Shown: one piece after another, positions 46,602-55,041 of the stretch
Layout of the letters: each line of letters starts with the position of its first letter
Position numbering within the stretch: the stretch's first letter is position 1
Assembly: GCA_002304345.1 (NCBI GenBank)
Contig: NEUU01000001.1
Location: forward strand, 434,001-498,000
Length of the DNA: 64,000 nt
Reading direction: 5' to 3'
Source of the DNA: Verrucomicrobia bacterium Tous-C9LFEB
GTDB lineage: Bacteria; Verrucomicrobiota; Verrucomicrobiia; Methylacidiphilales; UBA1321
Notes under the pieces: generated by a model
The model's database searches: none
What the model was told of the DNA's origin: nothing
What the model saw: only the letters and a program-made list of their open reading frames with translations
Program-made: the position numbers and the translations under genes

Positions 46602-46814
46602 TCAAGAGTGAGGCCAATCAATAATAGCGCCCTGCCGAATCAACGTCTGGCGCAAGGCATCGCAAGGGACGTCACGATAAGCGACGTCATTTTGTACGCC
46701 CCATTGGGAGGCCGCCCCAGCCGCTTCGCCCATCGCATAACAGGGAGCCATCACCCGCAGAATTCCGAGTACATCCCGCTCGACGCTGATAGAAAATGGT
46801 TTCTGACAATTCTT
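46602..46814 (-). pseudogene. Remnant of an FAD-dependent oxidoreductase (C-terminal fragment)
   Basis: On the minus strand, an open stretch of 70 codons ends in TGA at 46602. The readable protein (VLGILRVMAPCYAMGEAAGAA... and later DALRQTLIRQGAII) is the C-terminal end of the FAD_oxidored-type flavoproteins common in Planctomycetes and Verrucomicrobiota, where RVxxPCxAMGxAAG sits near the FAD and a LRxxLxxQGA helix closes the chain. An in-frame TAA lies just upstream (46815-46817) and the remaining several hundred residues are missing, so the gene is truncated. It lies between the divergent adhesin and VIT/vWA genes. Confidence 0.8.
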
Positions 46815-46873
46815 TTACAATTTTTTACCCAGACTCTGACACACTCACCCGCGCTTGATGGCATCGTGACGGG

Positions 46874-49180
46874 GTGAAAAATAAAGCACTCCTCTACGTG
46901 TTGGCATCCTTCATGGCGACCTTGGGATCGCTATGCGCGGATGGATTCATCGCGGTCACGCACCCCGTTTCAGTCCCAGCAGGGCACTTTTCCTTTGCGC
47001 CGCTGGAGGTGAGTTATCACCATGTAAGCGTCACAATCGATGGTCAGATCAGCACCACAACAGTGGAAGAGGAATTCTACAATCCCAATACCCAGCAACT
47101 TGAAGGCACTTATCTCTTTCCGGTGCCAAAGTCAGCGCAGATCGATAAATTCTCCATGGAGATTGGAGGCAAATCAGTGTCGGCGGAACTATTGCCGGCA
47201 GACAAGGCACGCACCATCTACGAGGATATTGTTCGGCGCAAACGCGATCCCGCGCTTCTCGAATACGCGGATCGCAGTGTGTTCAAGGTTCGTATTTTCC
47301 CCATCGAAGGCCGCAGCCGTAAACATGTCAAAATCACCTATACCGAAGTACTGAAATCTGATTCTGGTTTGGTCAGCTATCTCTATCCACTCAATACCGA
47401 AAAGTTTTCTTCTGCGATCATTCCCGACGTAAGCGTTACCGTGCAGATCAACTCGAAGCAACCTCTTGCTTCGATCTACTCGCCCTCGCATGACGTACAG
47501 ATCAAGCGCACCGATGCCAAATCAGCGCTTATTCGGTTCGAAGCGAAGAACGTACGTCCAGATAGTGATTTTCAACTCTTCTTTGCCCCGCTGAAAAAGG
47601 AAGTGGCGATTGATCTCCTCACTTATCGAACCGAGGACGGAGACGGTTACTTTCTCCTACTCGCCTCACCGGGCATCGATACGAAAACCAAGGCCATGCC
47701 GAAAGATGTCACCTTTGTACTCGACACCTCGGGTTCCATGGCATCTGACAACAAGCTCGTTCAGGCCAAGAAAGCCCTGCAATTCTGTCTCGCCAATCTG
47801 AATGAGAACGACCGGTTTGAGATCGTCCGGTTTTCGAGTGAAAGCGAGATGTTCTTTGGCAAGTTGACCCCTGCCACGGACAAGGCCGTGGCGGCAGCTC
47901 AAAAATTTGTAGCGAGTCTCACTCCTAACGGCGGCACAGCCATCGACGAGGCCCTGCGTCAATCCGTCGCTCTACGCTCCCCAAAAAGCGAGCGTCCATA
48001 CGTGATTGTCTTCATGACAGACGGACAACCTACCGTTGGAGAGAATCGAATAGAAAAAATCGCGCTCAATGCGGACAAGGCATTAGCTGACGGCACGCGT
48101 ATCTTCTGCTTCGGTCTCGGCACCGATGTGAATGCGCACCTGCTGGATCGGATCGCAGAACGTAGCCGCGCGGTCAGTGATTACGTACTGCCCGAGGAGG
48201 ATATTGAAATCAAAGTATCCAGCTTCTTCGGCAAGATCCGCGAACCTGTCTTGGCCAATATTAAACTCACATTTCCTGACGACATTCGTGTCAGCAAAAC
48301 GTATCCGCAGGCCTTGCCCGATCTGTTCAAGGGACAGCAACTGATACTTTGTGGCCGCTACCGTGGTGAGGGCTCCGGCAATTGCATGATCGAAGGAACC
48401 ACCAACGGTGTGACTCAGAAATTCGCCATGCCAGTCACCTTCCCCAAGAAGAACACAGAACAGTCTTTCGTGGCTCGACTCTGGGCGTCACGTCGGGTTG
48501 CCTACCTTCTAGATGAGATTCGGCTGAACGGAGAGAATGACGAACTCAAAAACGAAGCCACTGCGCTTGCTCGTGAATTTGGATTGATCACGCCCTACAC
48601 GGCATTCCTGATCCTCGAGGATGAACAGCGCCGGAATGTAGCTAGCGATAATCAGATCATGCGCGAACTGGGCAAAGATCGACTGGCCCAGACCAAGGCT
48701 CGCGATGCCTACAGCTCATTTAAATCCAGCACAAGCGGCGATGATGCTGTCAGCGTGGCGCGCTCGCAGAATGCCATGAAACAATCTACTCAGGTGGATT
48801 CGGCCATGGCGGTGAGTAATGCCGAGGCGTATCGCACACTGAATGTTCCTGCGACGGTCGCCGGGAGCTCTCGTACGCGTGGAGCCCCTGCGGAATCAGC
48901 GGCTTCCCGACTTGTACAATACACGCAGCAGACGCGCTATGTAGCCCAACGGGCCTTCTACCAGAACGGCACCCAATGGATCGACAGCAATGTCTCGCGT
49001 CAAAACTACGCCAGGAATGTGCGACTTAAATTCGGATCGCAGGAATACTTCGATTTCGTATCCAGTCATCCCGAAGCCCGACCTTATCTGGCCCTCGGTC
49101 AGAACGTCAAAGTTGCATTGAACGATACCGTCTACGACATCTACGACGACGCCTCTGATTCCACCCCTCGCACCAACTAA
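46874..49180 (+). CDS. VIT and von Willebrand factor A domain protein (inter-alpha-trypsin inhibitor heavy chain-like)
   Basis: The 768-residue protein starts at a GTG, supported by the signal peptide MKNKALLYVLASFMATLGS that follows it. The VIT domain spans about residues 35-170 (VTIDGQISTTTVEEEFYNPN, LEGTYLFPVPKSA, IYEDIVRRKRDPALLEY). A vWA domain follows with an intact MIDAS motif DTSGS at residue 284 and a later MTDGQPTVGE. Family members bind matrix or proteins through the metal site. A roughly 200-residue tail with no recognised domain ends the protein. It is followed 16 bases later by a second vWA gene with a similar start (MKNK), and both are near a sensor kinase pair. Confidence 0.9.
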   Translation: MKNKALLYVLASFMATLGSLCADGFIAVTHPVSVPAGHFSFAPLEVSYHHVSVTIDGQISTTTVEEEFYNPNTQQLEGTYLFPVPKSAQIDKFSMEIGGKSVSAELLPADKARTIYEDIVRRKRDPALLEYADRSVFKVRIFPIEGRSRKHVKITYTEVLKSDSGLVSYLYPLNTEKFSSAIIPDVSVTVQINSKQPLASIYSPSHDVQIKRTDAKSALIRFEAKNVRPDSDFQLFFAPLKKEVAIDLLTYRTEDGDGYFLLLASPGIDTKTKAMPKDVTFVLDTSGSMASDNKLVQAKKALQFCLANLNENDRFEIVRFSSESEMFFGKLTPATDKAVAAAQKFVASLTPNGGTAIDEALRQSVALRSPKSERPYVIVFMTDGQPTVGENRIEKIALNADKALADGTRIFCFGLGTDVNAHLLDRIAERSRAVSDYVLPEEDIEIKVSSFFGKIREPVLANIKLTFPDDIRVSKTYPQALPDLFKGQQLILCGRYRGEGSGNCMIEGTTNGVTQKFAMPVTFPKKNTEQSFVARLWASRRVAYLLDEIRLNGENDELKNEATALAREFGLITPYTAFLILEDEQRRNVASDNQIMRELGKDRLAQTKARDAYSSFKSSTSGDDAVSVARSQNAMKQSTQVDSAMAVSNAEAYRTLNVPATVAGSSRTRGAPAESAASRLVQYTQQTRYVAQRAFYQNGTQWIDSNVSRQNYARNVRLKFGSQEYFDFVSSHPEARPYLALGQNVKVALNDTVYDIYDDASDSTPRTN

Positions 49181-49196
49181 ACCACACCCTACCCCC

Positions 49197-50396
49197 ATGA
49201 AAAACAAAACAAACCTGCTGCTCCTCTCTACCGTGGCAATGGCCCTCATCGGCTGGGGCATGCATCACGCCAAGCAATCGTCCTCTACCTTAACGGAATA
49301 CTGCACACTTGATACGGCGGTTAAAAGTGAAGTGGCCGCTACAGCTCCGCAGATTGAAGTCTGCTTTGTACTCGATACCACTGGTTCCATGCATGCCTTG
49401 ATCGAAGGCGCCAAACAGAAGATCTGGAGCCTCGCCAACGAAATGGTCAAAGCGAAACCCACACCGCAACTCAAGGTTGGGCTGGTGGCCTACCGAGATA
49501 AAAACGATGCGTATGTCACTCAGTCATTCCCGCTGACCGCCGATCTTGATGCGGTTTATGCCCAGTTACAAAAATTCACTGCCGATGGGGGTGGCGATAC
49601 GCCGGAGTCAGTGAATGAAGCGCTTGCGGATGCCGTGCACAAGATGGCTTGGAATTCGGATCGGCATACACTCAAGATCATCTTTCTGGTCGGCGATGCG
49701 CCGCCGCACATGGATTATGCCAACGGTCCAAAATTCCCTAATATCTGCGCGGAGGCCGTGAAGCAGGACATCATCATCAACACCATTCAATGCGGCGATA
49801 TCAAGGAAACGGCAAGTTTCTGGACACGTATCGCGCAGTTGTCGGAAGGTCATTACGCGTCGATCGCCCAAAGTGGCAACGTTGCCGTGATCGCGGCGCC
49901 ACAGGACAAGGAACTTGCCGAACTCAATAAGGAAATCGGTCAGACCCTTGTTGCCTACGGCACGCCCGAACAACAGCGGGAGGTGAAGGCTAAGCAGGAG
50001 GTTTCCGAAAGATCCTTTGCGTCGGTGGCGACAGCTCCGGCGGCAGCAGATCGCCTGCTCTACAATTCCACCACTCGAAAAACGGTGCAGGGCGGCAATG
50101 ATCTGGTGGAAGACTACGGCAAAGATGCAACGTTGGTCGGCAATATTGGTAAAGAGAAGTTGCCGGAGCCGTTACAAAAGATGAATACCACAGAGCTGGA
50201 AGGCCATCTCAAGACACAACAGGCCAAGCGTGCAGCATTACAAACACGCATTGACCAGGTTAGCCGTGAACGCGCGGCTTTTCTCGAAGAAGAACACAAA
50301 AAACTGGCGGCGCGCGATGGGAATAAAGATTCGTTCGACGACGAAGTGGCTCGCATTCTACGCGTGGAAGCGGCCAAAAAAGGGCTCACGTATTGA
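49197..50396 (+). CDS. Exported von Willebrand factor A domain protein
   Basis: This 399-residue protein has a signal-like N-terminus (MKNKTNLLLLSTVAMALIG). A vWA domain starts with FVLDTTGSMHALIEGAK, an intact DxTGS MIDAS, followed by KVGLVAYRDKNDAYV and FLVGDAPPHMDY. The C-terminal 130 residues are rich in charged residues and look coiled coil (LKTQQAKRAALQTRIDQVSRERAAFLEEEHKK). It lacks the VIT domain of the upstream gene. Translation of the two genes is probably coupled by the short 16-base gap. The bidirectional hairpin at 50413 ends the unit. Confidence 0.9.
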   Translation: MKNKTNLLLLSTVAMALIGWGMHHAKQSSSTLTEYCTLDTAVKSEVAATAPQIEVCFVLDTTGSMHALIEGAKQKIWSLANEMVKAKPTPQLKVGLVAYRDKNDAYVTQSFPLTADLDAVYAQLQKFTADGGGDTPESVNEALADAVHKMAWNSDRHTLKIIFLVGDAPPHMDYANGPKFPNICAEAVKQDIIINTIQCGDIKETASFWTRIAQLSEGHYASIAQSGNVAVIAAPQDKELAELNKEIGQTLVAYGTPEQQREVKAKQEVSERSFASVATAPAAADRLLYNSTTRKTVQGGNDLVEDYGKDATLVGNIGKEKLPEPLQKMNTTELEGHLKTQQAKRAALQTRIDQVSRERAAFLEEEHKKLAARDGNKDSFDDEVARILRVEAAKKGLTY

Positions 50397-50412
50397 GAGG
50401 AAATAGGTGAGG

Positions 50413-50445
50413 GAAACGGTCCGGTCCATATGACCGGGCCGTTTC
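50413..50445 (+). terminator. Bidirectional terminator hairpin between convergent genes
   Basis: GAAACGGTCCGGTC (50413-50426) and GACCGGGCCGTTTC (50432-50445) form a 14-pair stem with one G-U pair and a 5-base loop CATAT. It lies between the end of the vWA gene (+) and the response regulator gene (-); its last base is the first base of the regulator stop codon. A short T-rich run follows on the plus strand. Confidence 0.8.
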
Positions 50446-51131
50446 TAGGTTTTAGCCCAACGATAGCCCACGGCATGTACTGTGGCGATTTGCTTGGGAT
50501 CGGCACCGATGTCTGCGAGCTTCTTACGCAATTGCACGATGGCTTGATCGAGAGTCCGGGTCGTCCCGTAGTATTCGTATCCCCAAACGTCATTCAGCAA
50601 GCGATCGCGCGACAGCACCTCATTGGGATGACGGGCAAAAAGCTGAAAAAGTTTGAGCTCCTTCGCAGAAAGAGGAACCACTTGAGTCCCTTTTTTGAGT
50701 TCGAACGTGCGTGAATCGATGAGGCAATCACCGAGTTTATCATCCGCAGCCGGGGCGCTTTCGTTCCGATCACGACGTAGTAGCGCATGTACTCTCGCTG
50801 TGAATTCGCGCAGACCGAATGGTTTGGTAACGTAATCATCCGCTCCGAGTTCCAGCCCGATCACCTTGTCCATTTCCTGGCTCTTGGCGGTGAGCATCAA
50901 AATTAATCCCACATAACCTTGTGCACGCAGCTGCTTACAGACGTCATAGCCACTCAGTTTCGGCAACATCACATCCAGCACAATCAAGCGCGGCTGATGT
51001 TGCGTTACCGCTGACAGCGCCTGATCTCCTCGCGCGCACGATTCCACTTCGAAACCTTCACTGGTCAGCAATTCGATCAGGCCAAAGCGAATATTCGCGT
51101 CATCTTCCACAACCAGAATCTTTATCTTCAT
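50445..51131 (-). CDS. Response regulator, OmpR/PhoB family
   Basis: The 228-residue protein begins MKIKILVVEDDANIRFG. The phospho-acceptor is Asp53 (LIVLDVMLPK), and the conserved Thr/Lys appear in MLTAKS and YVTKPFG. A winged-helix DNA-binding domain (LSAKELKLFQLFARHPNEVLS, TLDQAIVQLRKKL) follows. The start at 51131 overlaps the kinase stop by 4 bases (ATGA), so the two are translationally coupled and form a two-component pair. The genes it controls are unknown. The adjacent vWA genes and the adhesin are possible targets by position only. Confidence 0.95.
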   Translation of the reverse strand: MKIKILVVEDDANIRFGLIELLTSEGFEVESCARGDQALSAVTQHQPRLIVLDVMLPKLSGYDVCKQLRAQGYVGLILMLTAKSQEMDKVIGLELGADDYVTKPFGLREFTARVHALLRRDRNESAPAADDKLGDCLIDSRTFELKKGTQVVPLSAKELKLFQLFARHPNEVLSRDRLLNDVWGYEYYGTTRTLDQAIVQLRKKLADIGADPKQIATVHAVGYRWAKT

Positions 51132-53083
51132 GTAATCTCCGGCTGGGGAGCTAGTGGAACTGACAGAGTAAAGCAACTCCCCCCACCTTCACGCAGGTGA
51201 TACCGAATCTCGCCACCATGTTGATGCGCGAGACGCTGGGCCAGAGTCAGTCCTAATCCTGAACCCGGAATGCCGCTGGCGAGGGAGTCTTCCAAGCGTT
51301 GGAATGGTTCAAAAATCCGCTTCACTTGCGACGGTTCAATCCCCTGACCGCGATCCATTACGTCGACGCAGCCACGCATTCCGGTGGAAGATTCCTCACG
51401 CCGCACGCGAATGAGGATGTCATTGTCACCGTATTTTTCGGCGTTCGATAGCAGATTGAGCAAAATCTGAGCGAGTGAGTCGCGATGGCCTTGCAAAGGA
51501 AGCGCTTCGACCATCACTTCGAGCTGGAACGCAATTCCATTCGCTTCGTAGTGCGGGCGGCATGTTTCGGTCACCTCGCGCACAATCTCCACCAGCTCAC
51601 AGGGCAGCGGTTTCCCCGGAGAAATACCGCGCTCCATCCGCGCGAAATCGAGCACGTTGTTAATCAGCCGCGTCAGGCGCGCCGCTTCCGCCGTGATAAT
51701 ACGCAGATAGGACCGTTGTTTTTCAGGATCAAGGGAACGATTTTCCGCCAACAGATCGGCAAACATTCGGATCGAGGTTAAGGGGGTTTTAAGTTCATGA
51801 GAGACGTTACTGACAAAGTCGGTCTTCTGCTGCGCCAGCTGTGTTTGCCGCCGCACATCAAGAACAATTAAGTATCCTCCCAGAACCATCGCAATGATCA
51901 GCACGAGAACGATCAACCCCAGCATCCACTGAAGCGTCTGTGCGGAATGGCTCATCCGTTGCGAGTCCAGCCAGTACAGCGCTACCTCCCAATGAGGCAG
52001 CGCTTCCCCGATTTCAGTTGAGACGAAGGGACGCTTCCAGTCCGCTTTGAATCCGGCGTGCGAAAGTGCCACCGGTTGTCCCGAGTCGTTGAGAATCACG
52101 AGGCAGTAGTCCGTACTCGAGGATCGTGAGTAGCTGTTCCGGGCATTCCCTACAGAAACCAACGCTGGTTTAAGATAATCGATCAGCTTGGCTTGGTTCA
52201 ACTGCGCGCCAAAGATCAACGTGGGACTGGAAGCCGGGCGATACCACACCAATAATCGCAATTTATTATTGAGAAATCGCGCCAGCGTACCGCTGGTTTG
52301 CGATGCTGTAACGCGGCGAAAATCGGACTCCTCCGGCAATACCTGCGACAAAATCTCTGGTTCCGAGGCGGCGTTCTGTTGTGGAGAAACCCGGCGGGAC
52401 ACTTTGCTGTAAATCGATTGTGACTTGTTCGCGAAATCGGCCGAATTATCCCTGGCTTCCGAGCTGGAGGTCGCGACATTCTGGCTGGAATCAGCGACGG
52501 GCGTAGAGGGCATCGATGTCATTTTTGCGGCTGGCACGGGCGCTGAGATTTCCTGGGCTACCTGTTGATTATTCCTCTCCTTGCCCAGTTGCTGTAGCTG
52601 GTCGGGTTGTAATGTGTAACCGATCGATTTGGAGGGAGATTGATTCGCCACACTGGCGTTGAAGGAATACACAGCCACATTCTCGCGGTTGCTCAGAAAG
52701 CGATCGTTTTCATCCCGAAATTGGCGGGCGCGAATACCTTGGGAGGCACGTGGAGAATAAATCGTCCCGTCGCGATCCACAGCAAAACCGATCTCTGCCA
52801 AGGGCCAGCGCTCACTCAGACGATTATTAAAATCCTCCGCTAGCGCTTGGGGTGCCGTACCTTCTTCCAGCCACTTTTGAGTGATCTGTTCGAACTCCTG
52901 CCGCGCGCCATCAATCTGCTGTTGGATTGTTTGCGCCACCGAATCCGTAATCGACTGACTAATGACGGCTTGCTGATGCTCCAGGATCACTTGTTGATCG
53001 CGCACGGAATGTACAGCCAACCAAGCCAAGACCAAGCTCGGCAAAACAATGGCAGCCAGAAAGATCCAGACAAGACGACGCAT
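51128..53083 (-). CDS. Sensor histidine kinase with periplasmic sensor domain
   Basis: The 651-residue protein has one N-terminal transmembrane segment (MRRLVWIFLAAIVLPSLVLAWLA) and a roughly 370-residue extracytoplasmic region of low-complexity and beta-type sequence. A second transmembrane segment near 400 (LGLIVLVLIIAMVLGGYLIVL) precedes HisKA (SHELKTPLTSIRMF, phospho-His) and HATPase (LLNLLSNAEKYGDND, DRGQGIEPSQ, GSGLGLTLA). It lies upstream of, and overlaps by 4 bases, the response regulator gene. The start at 53083 is chosen because the extension to 53143 adds no membrane segment. The signal sensed is not evident. Confidence 0.93.
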   Translation of the reverse strand: MRRLVWIFLAAIVLPSLVLAWLAVHSVRDQQVILEHQQAVISQSITDSVAQTIQQQIDGARQEFEQITQKWLEEGTAPQALAEDFNNRLSERWPLAEIGFAVDRDGTIYSPRASQGIRARQFRDENDRFLSNRENVAVYSFNASVANQSPSKSIGYTLQPDQLQQLGKERNNQQVAQEISAPVPAAKMTSMPSTPVADSSQNVATSSSEARDNSADFANKSQSIYSKVSRRVSPQQNAASEPEILSQVLPEESDFRRVTASQTSGTLARFLNNKLRLLVWYRPASSPTLIFGAQLNQAKLIDYLKPALVSVGNARNSYSRSSSTDYCLVILNDSGQPVALSHAGFKADWKRPFVSTEIGEALPHWEVALYWLDSQRMSHSAQTLQWMLGLIVLVLIIAMVLGGYLIVLDVRRQTQLAQQKTDFVSNVSHELKTPLTSIRMFADLLAENRSLDPEKQRSYLRIITAEAARLTRLINNVLDFARMERGISPGKPLPCELVEIVREVTETCRPHYEANGIAFQLEVMVEALPLQGHRDSLAQILLNLLSNAEKYGDNDILIRVRREESSTGMRGCVDVMDRGQGIEPSQVKRIFEPFQRLEDSLASGIPGSGLGLTLAQRLAHQHGGEIRYHLREGGGSCFTLSVPLAPQPEIT

Positions 53084-53273
53084 AGAGTCCAAACGGGCAA
53101 CAGTGAGCTTGCGGCAGTCACCCTGTCCCTGCAAGCGTAACAAAATGCCGCCCGCTAATTGTCAGAACCATGTAAAATCGTCTACCCTCACGTCAATCGT
53201 TATCGCCCCGTTGCCTTTCAAACGAGACGAGGGAGACCGGCTCCAACAAAACAATTTGAGGGCATCGTGCGAT

Positions 53274-54209
53274 CTAATTCTTCGGTCGCGAAATCCGGAC
53301 GGTGACGACATGCGAACCTCGACGGCCGGGCTCCACCCAATGAAGTCCCGCATGATGTTCTGGGGCATTTGATGGCCCCATCCATGGTTCCACACAATAG
53401 AAAGAGCCATCGAGCGCGGGACACCATGTCACGAAGGCAAACTCGGGATGGGGCACGGATTGCAATCCATGGCTCAAGATAATCTCGACAGCGTCTCTCT
53501 CTGACTCCGCCCGCAAACGGGCTTCATTGGAGCGAAGTCCGTAATGAATGACCGCATTCGCGAGTTGGAGATTATCGAGCGATTCCTCGGTGCGAAAAGG
53601 CGTCAGTGAAAGCAACTTTCCCTGTGTCTTCAGATTAACCACGCAAGCTTTGGCAGCATCGATCCGCACTCGGTGCGCCACTATCCCCGCTCCCTCTATG
53701 AGAGGCATCCGAAAGTAAAAGTGATGGCCGGCACTCCATGGAATGGAACGACTCCCCTGGTTCTCAAGGATGAATTCACACGTGAGTTGATCGCTCGCAA
53801 ATCGATAAGCGACCGAAAAGAGATAATCAAAAGGATAGGATTGATGCGCCGACTCATCGGGACAAAAGGTCGCGACGAAACCGGAATCGTTGACCTGAGT
53901 CAATGCAAAGCGTCCCTGTTTGGCAAGTCCATGCATGGGCATCGGTCGACGCATCCTATCAGGATCGATCCATTGCAAAACCTCGCCACCGACAAAACAT
54001 CGGGCCGGGAAGGGAAACAGAATGGGATTTCCTCCATACGCCTCCGCGATCTGCCCCGAGTCGGTCAAATCCTCCGGCCAATACAACCTCTCGCGTCCCG
54101 CCCATCGCCAACGCATGAGCCGAGCGCCGAGTTCGGGCACCGCTTCAAAAGTGGATTCCCCCACAGTCCAGCGCAGAGCCTTCGCACCGAGATAATCAAA
54201 CGTTTCCAA
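53274..54209 (-). CDS. Aldose 1-epimerase-like mutarotase
   Basis: This 311-residue beta-sandwich protein follows the galactose mutarotase / YeaD-like family: GGNPILFPFPAR near the start, PMHGLAKQ (first catalytic His), WSAGHHFYF (second His), and CVEPWMGPSNAP with a catalytic Glu. The family interconverts alpha and beta anomers of free or phosphorylated hexoses. It is the last gene of a five-gene minus-strand operon starting with GH38 at 60942, consistent with processing sugars released there. No signal peptide is seen. Confidence 0.88.
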   Translation of the reverse strand: METFDYLGAKALRWTVGESTFEAVPELGARLMRWRWAGRERLYWPEDLTDSGQIAEAYGGNPILFPFPARCFVGGEVLQWIDPDRMRRPMPMHGLAKQGRFALTQVNDSGFVATFCPDESAHQSYPFDYLFSVAYRFASDQLTCEFILENQGSRSIPWSAGHHFYFRMPLIEGAGIVAHRVRIDAAKACVVNLKTQGKLLSLTPFRTEESLDNLQLANAVIHYGLRSNEARLRAESERDAVEIILSHGLQSVPHPEFAFVTWCPALDGSFYCVEPWMGPSNAPEHHAGLHWVEPGRRGSHVVTVRISRPKN

Positions 54210-54233
54210 TGTCGAAGTCTTTCGTGAGATCGT

Positions 54234-54995
54234 TCAATTTTTAGCCGACTTCAATGAGAGGTCGTCGAAGTCAAAAGCCTTCGCAGGACCGCCAATACCG
54301 ATCACAACAACATTGATCGAAGGGAAGCGGCTCTTGCCCCCAAAGGAATGGATGGGCGCTCCGTTTACCAAAATATCCGAGGCATCGTCCACCTGCCGCA
54401 CGGTGACTTTACCAGAAATCTCCGTAGCGCCGGGTGTCTTTCCCAGATCGGAGATGATGATCTCGTACCACGTTTCCTTTTTCCACGTCGCGGTCTTGAT
54501 ATCCTCGAATGCGATTTTACCCCAACTCTCGCCACTGCGTGAAATGCGAATAAAATTGTCCCCGCCGCCATCGCGCGCGCCGCCATCAAAACGTATCGCC
54601 AGACCGTGCGTCCCGTCATCAAATCCGATCAAGACCTGAATGATGGCGTAACTGTCATTCGGCGCCATGACCCGCAATTTCATCCGAAACTCCCCCGCGC
54701 CTCCCTCCTCCAACACTAACGCCTGATCGGCCGGAATCACACGGCGGTATTGCTCAGCGAGTTCGACGCGCGCACCTTGACCCGAGTAGCCCGCGGCCAA
54801 CTCCACTTTCGCGCTACCCTCCTTGCCATAATGAACACTCCACCCCTCTACAGTCTTGAGATCAGCGTGGTCGGTCGCACCGGAAAAATCCTCCTTGAAT
54901 TCAGTCGCCAGTAACGTCGTTGCCATCTGCCATACCGCGATGGCAGTCGCGCCAAGTAAAAATCGTTGGAGACGAAAGTTCGTTTTAGTTTTCAT
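54234..54995 (-). CDS. Secreted LamG/DUF1080-like protein
   Basis: The 253-residue protein has a signal peptide (MKTKTNFRLQRFLLGATAIAV, cut near LLA). The mature part begins TEFKEDFSGATDHADLKTVEGW and runs through strands of a concanavalin-like jelly-roll (YGKEGSAKVELAAGYSGQGARVEL) to FDFDDLSLKS. This pattern is common for secreted proteins that bind or process polysaccharides in Planctomycetes and Verrucomicrobiota. No catalytic residues are recognised. It lies 24 bases before the mutarotase and 46 after the GH-A gene. Similar secreted jelly-rolls occur at 26572 and 61844, but those carry PEP-CTERM tails and this one does not. Confidence 0.75.
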   Translation of the reverse strand: MKTKTNFRLQRFLLGATAIAVWQMATTLLATEFKEDFSGATDHADLKTVEGWSVHYGKEGSAKVELAAGYSGQGARVELAEQYRRVIPADQALVLEEGGAGEFRMKLRVMAPNDSYAIIQVLIGFDDGTHGLAIRFDGGARDGGGDNFIRISRSGESWGKIAFEDIKTATWKKETWYEIIISDLGKTPGATEISGKVTVRQVDDASDILVNGAPIHSFGGKSRFPSINVVVIGIGGPAKAFDFDDLSLKSAKN

Positions 54996-55041
54996 ATGCG
55001 TTCAGGTGAGGATTGCGTCTATTTGTTTGTTCCTTTCAAAT

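Noticed and set aside
46608-46877. 89-residue plus-strand frame before the VIT/vWA gene
   Set aside because: It is the shadow of the flavoprotein remnant on the other strand and overlaps the downstream start; no features of its own.
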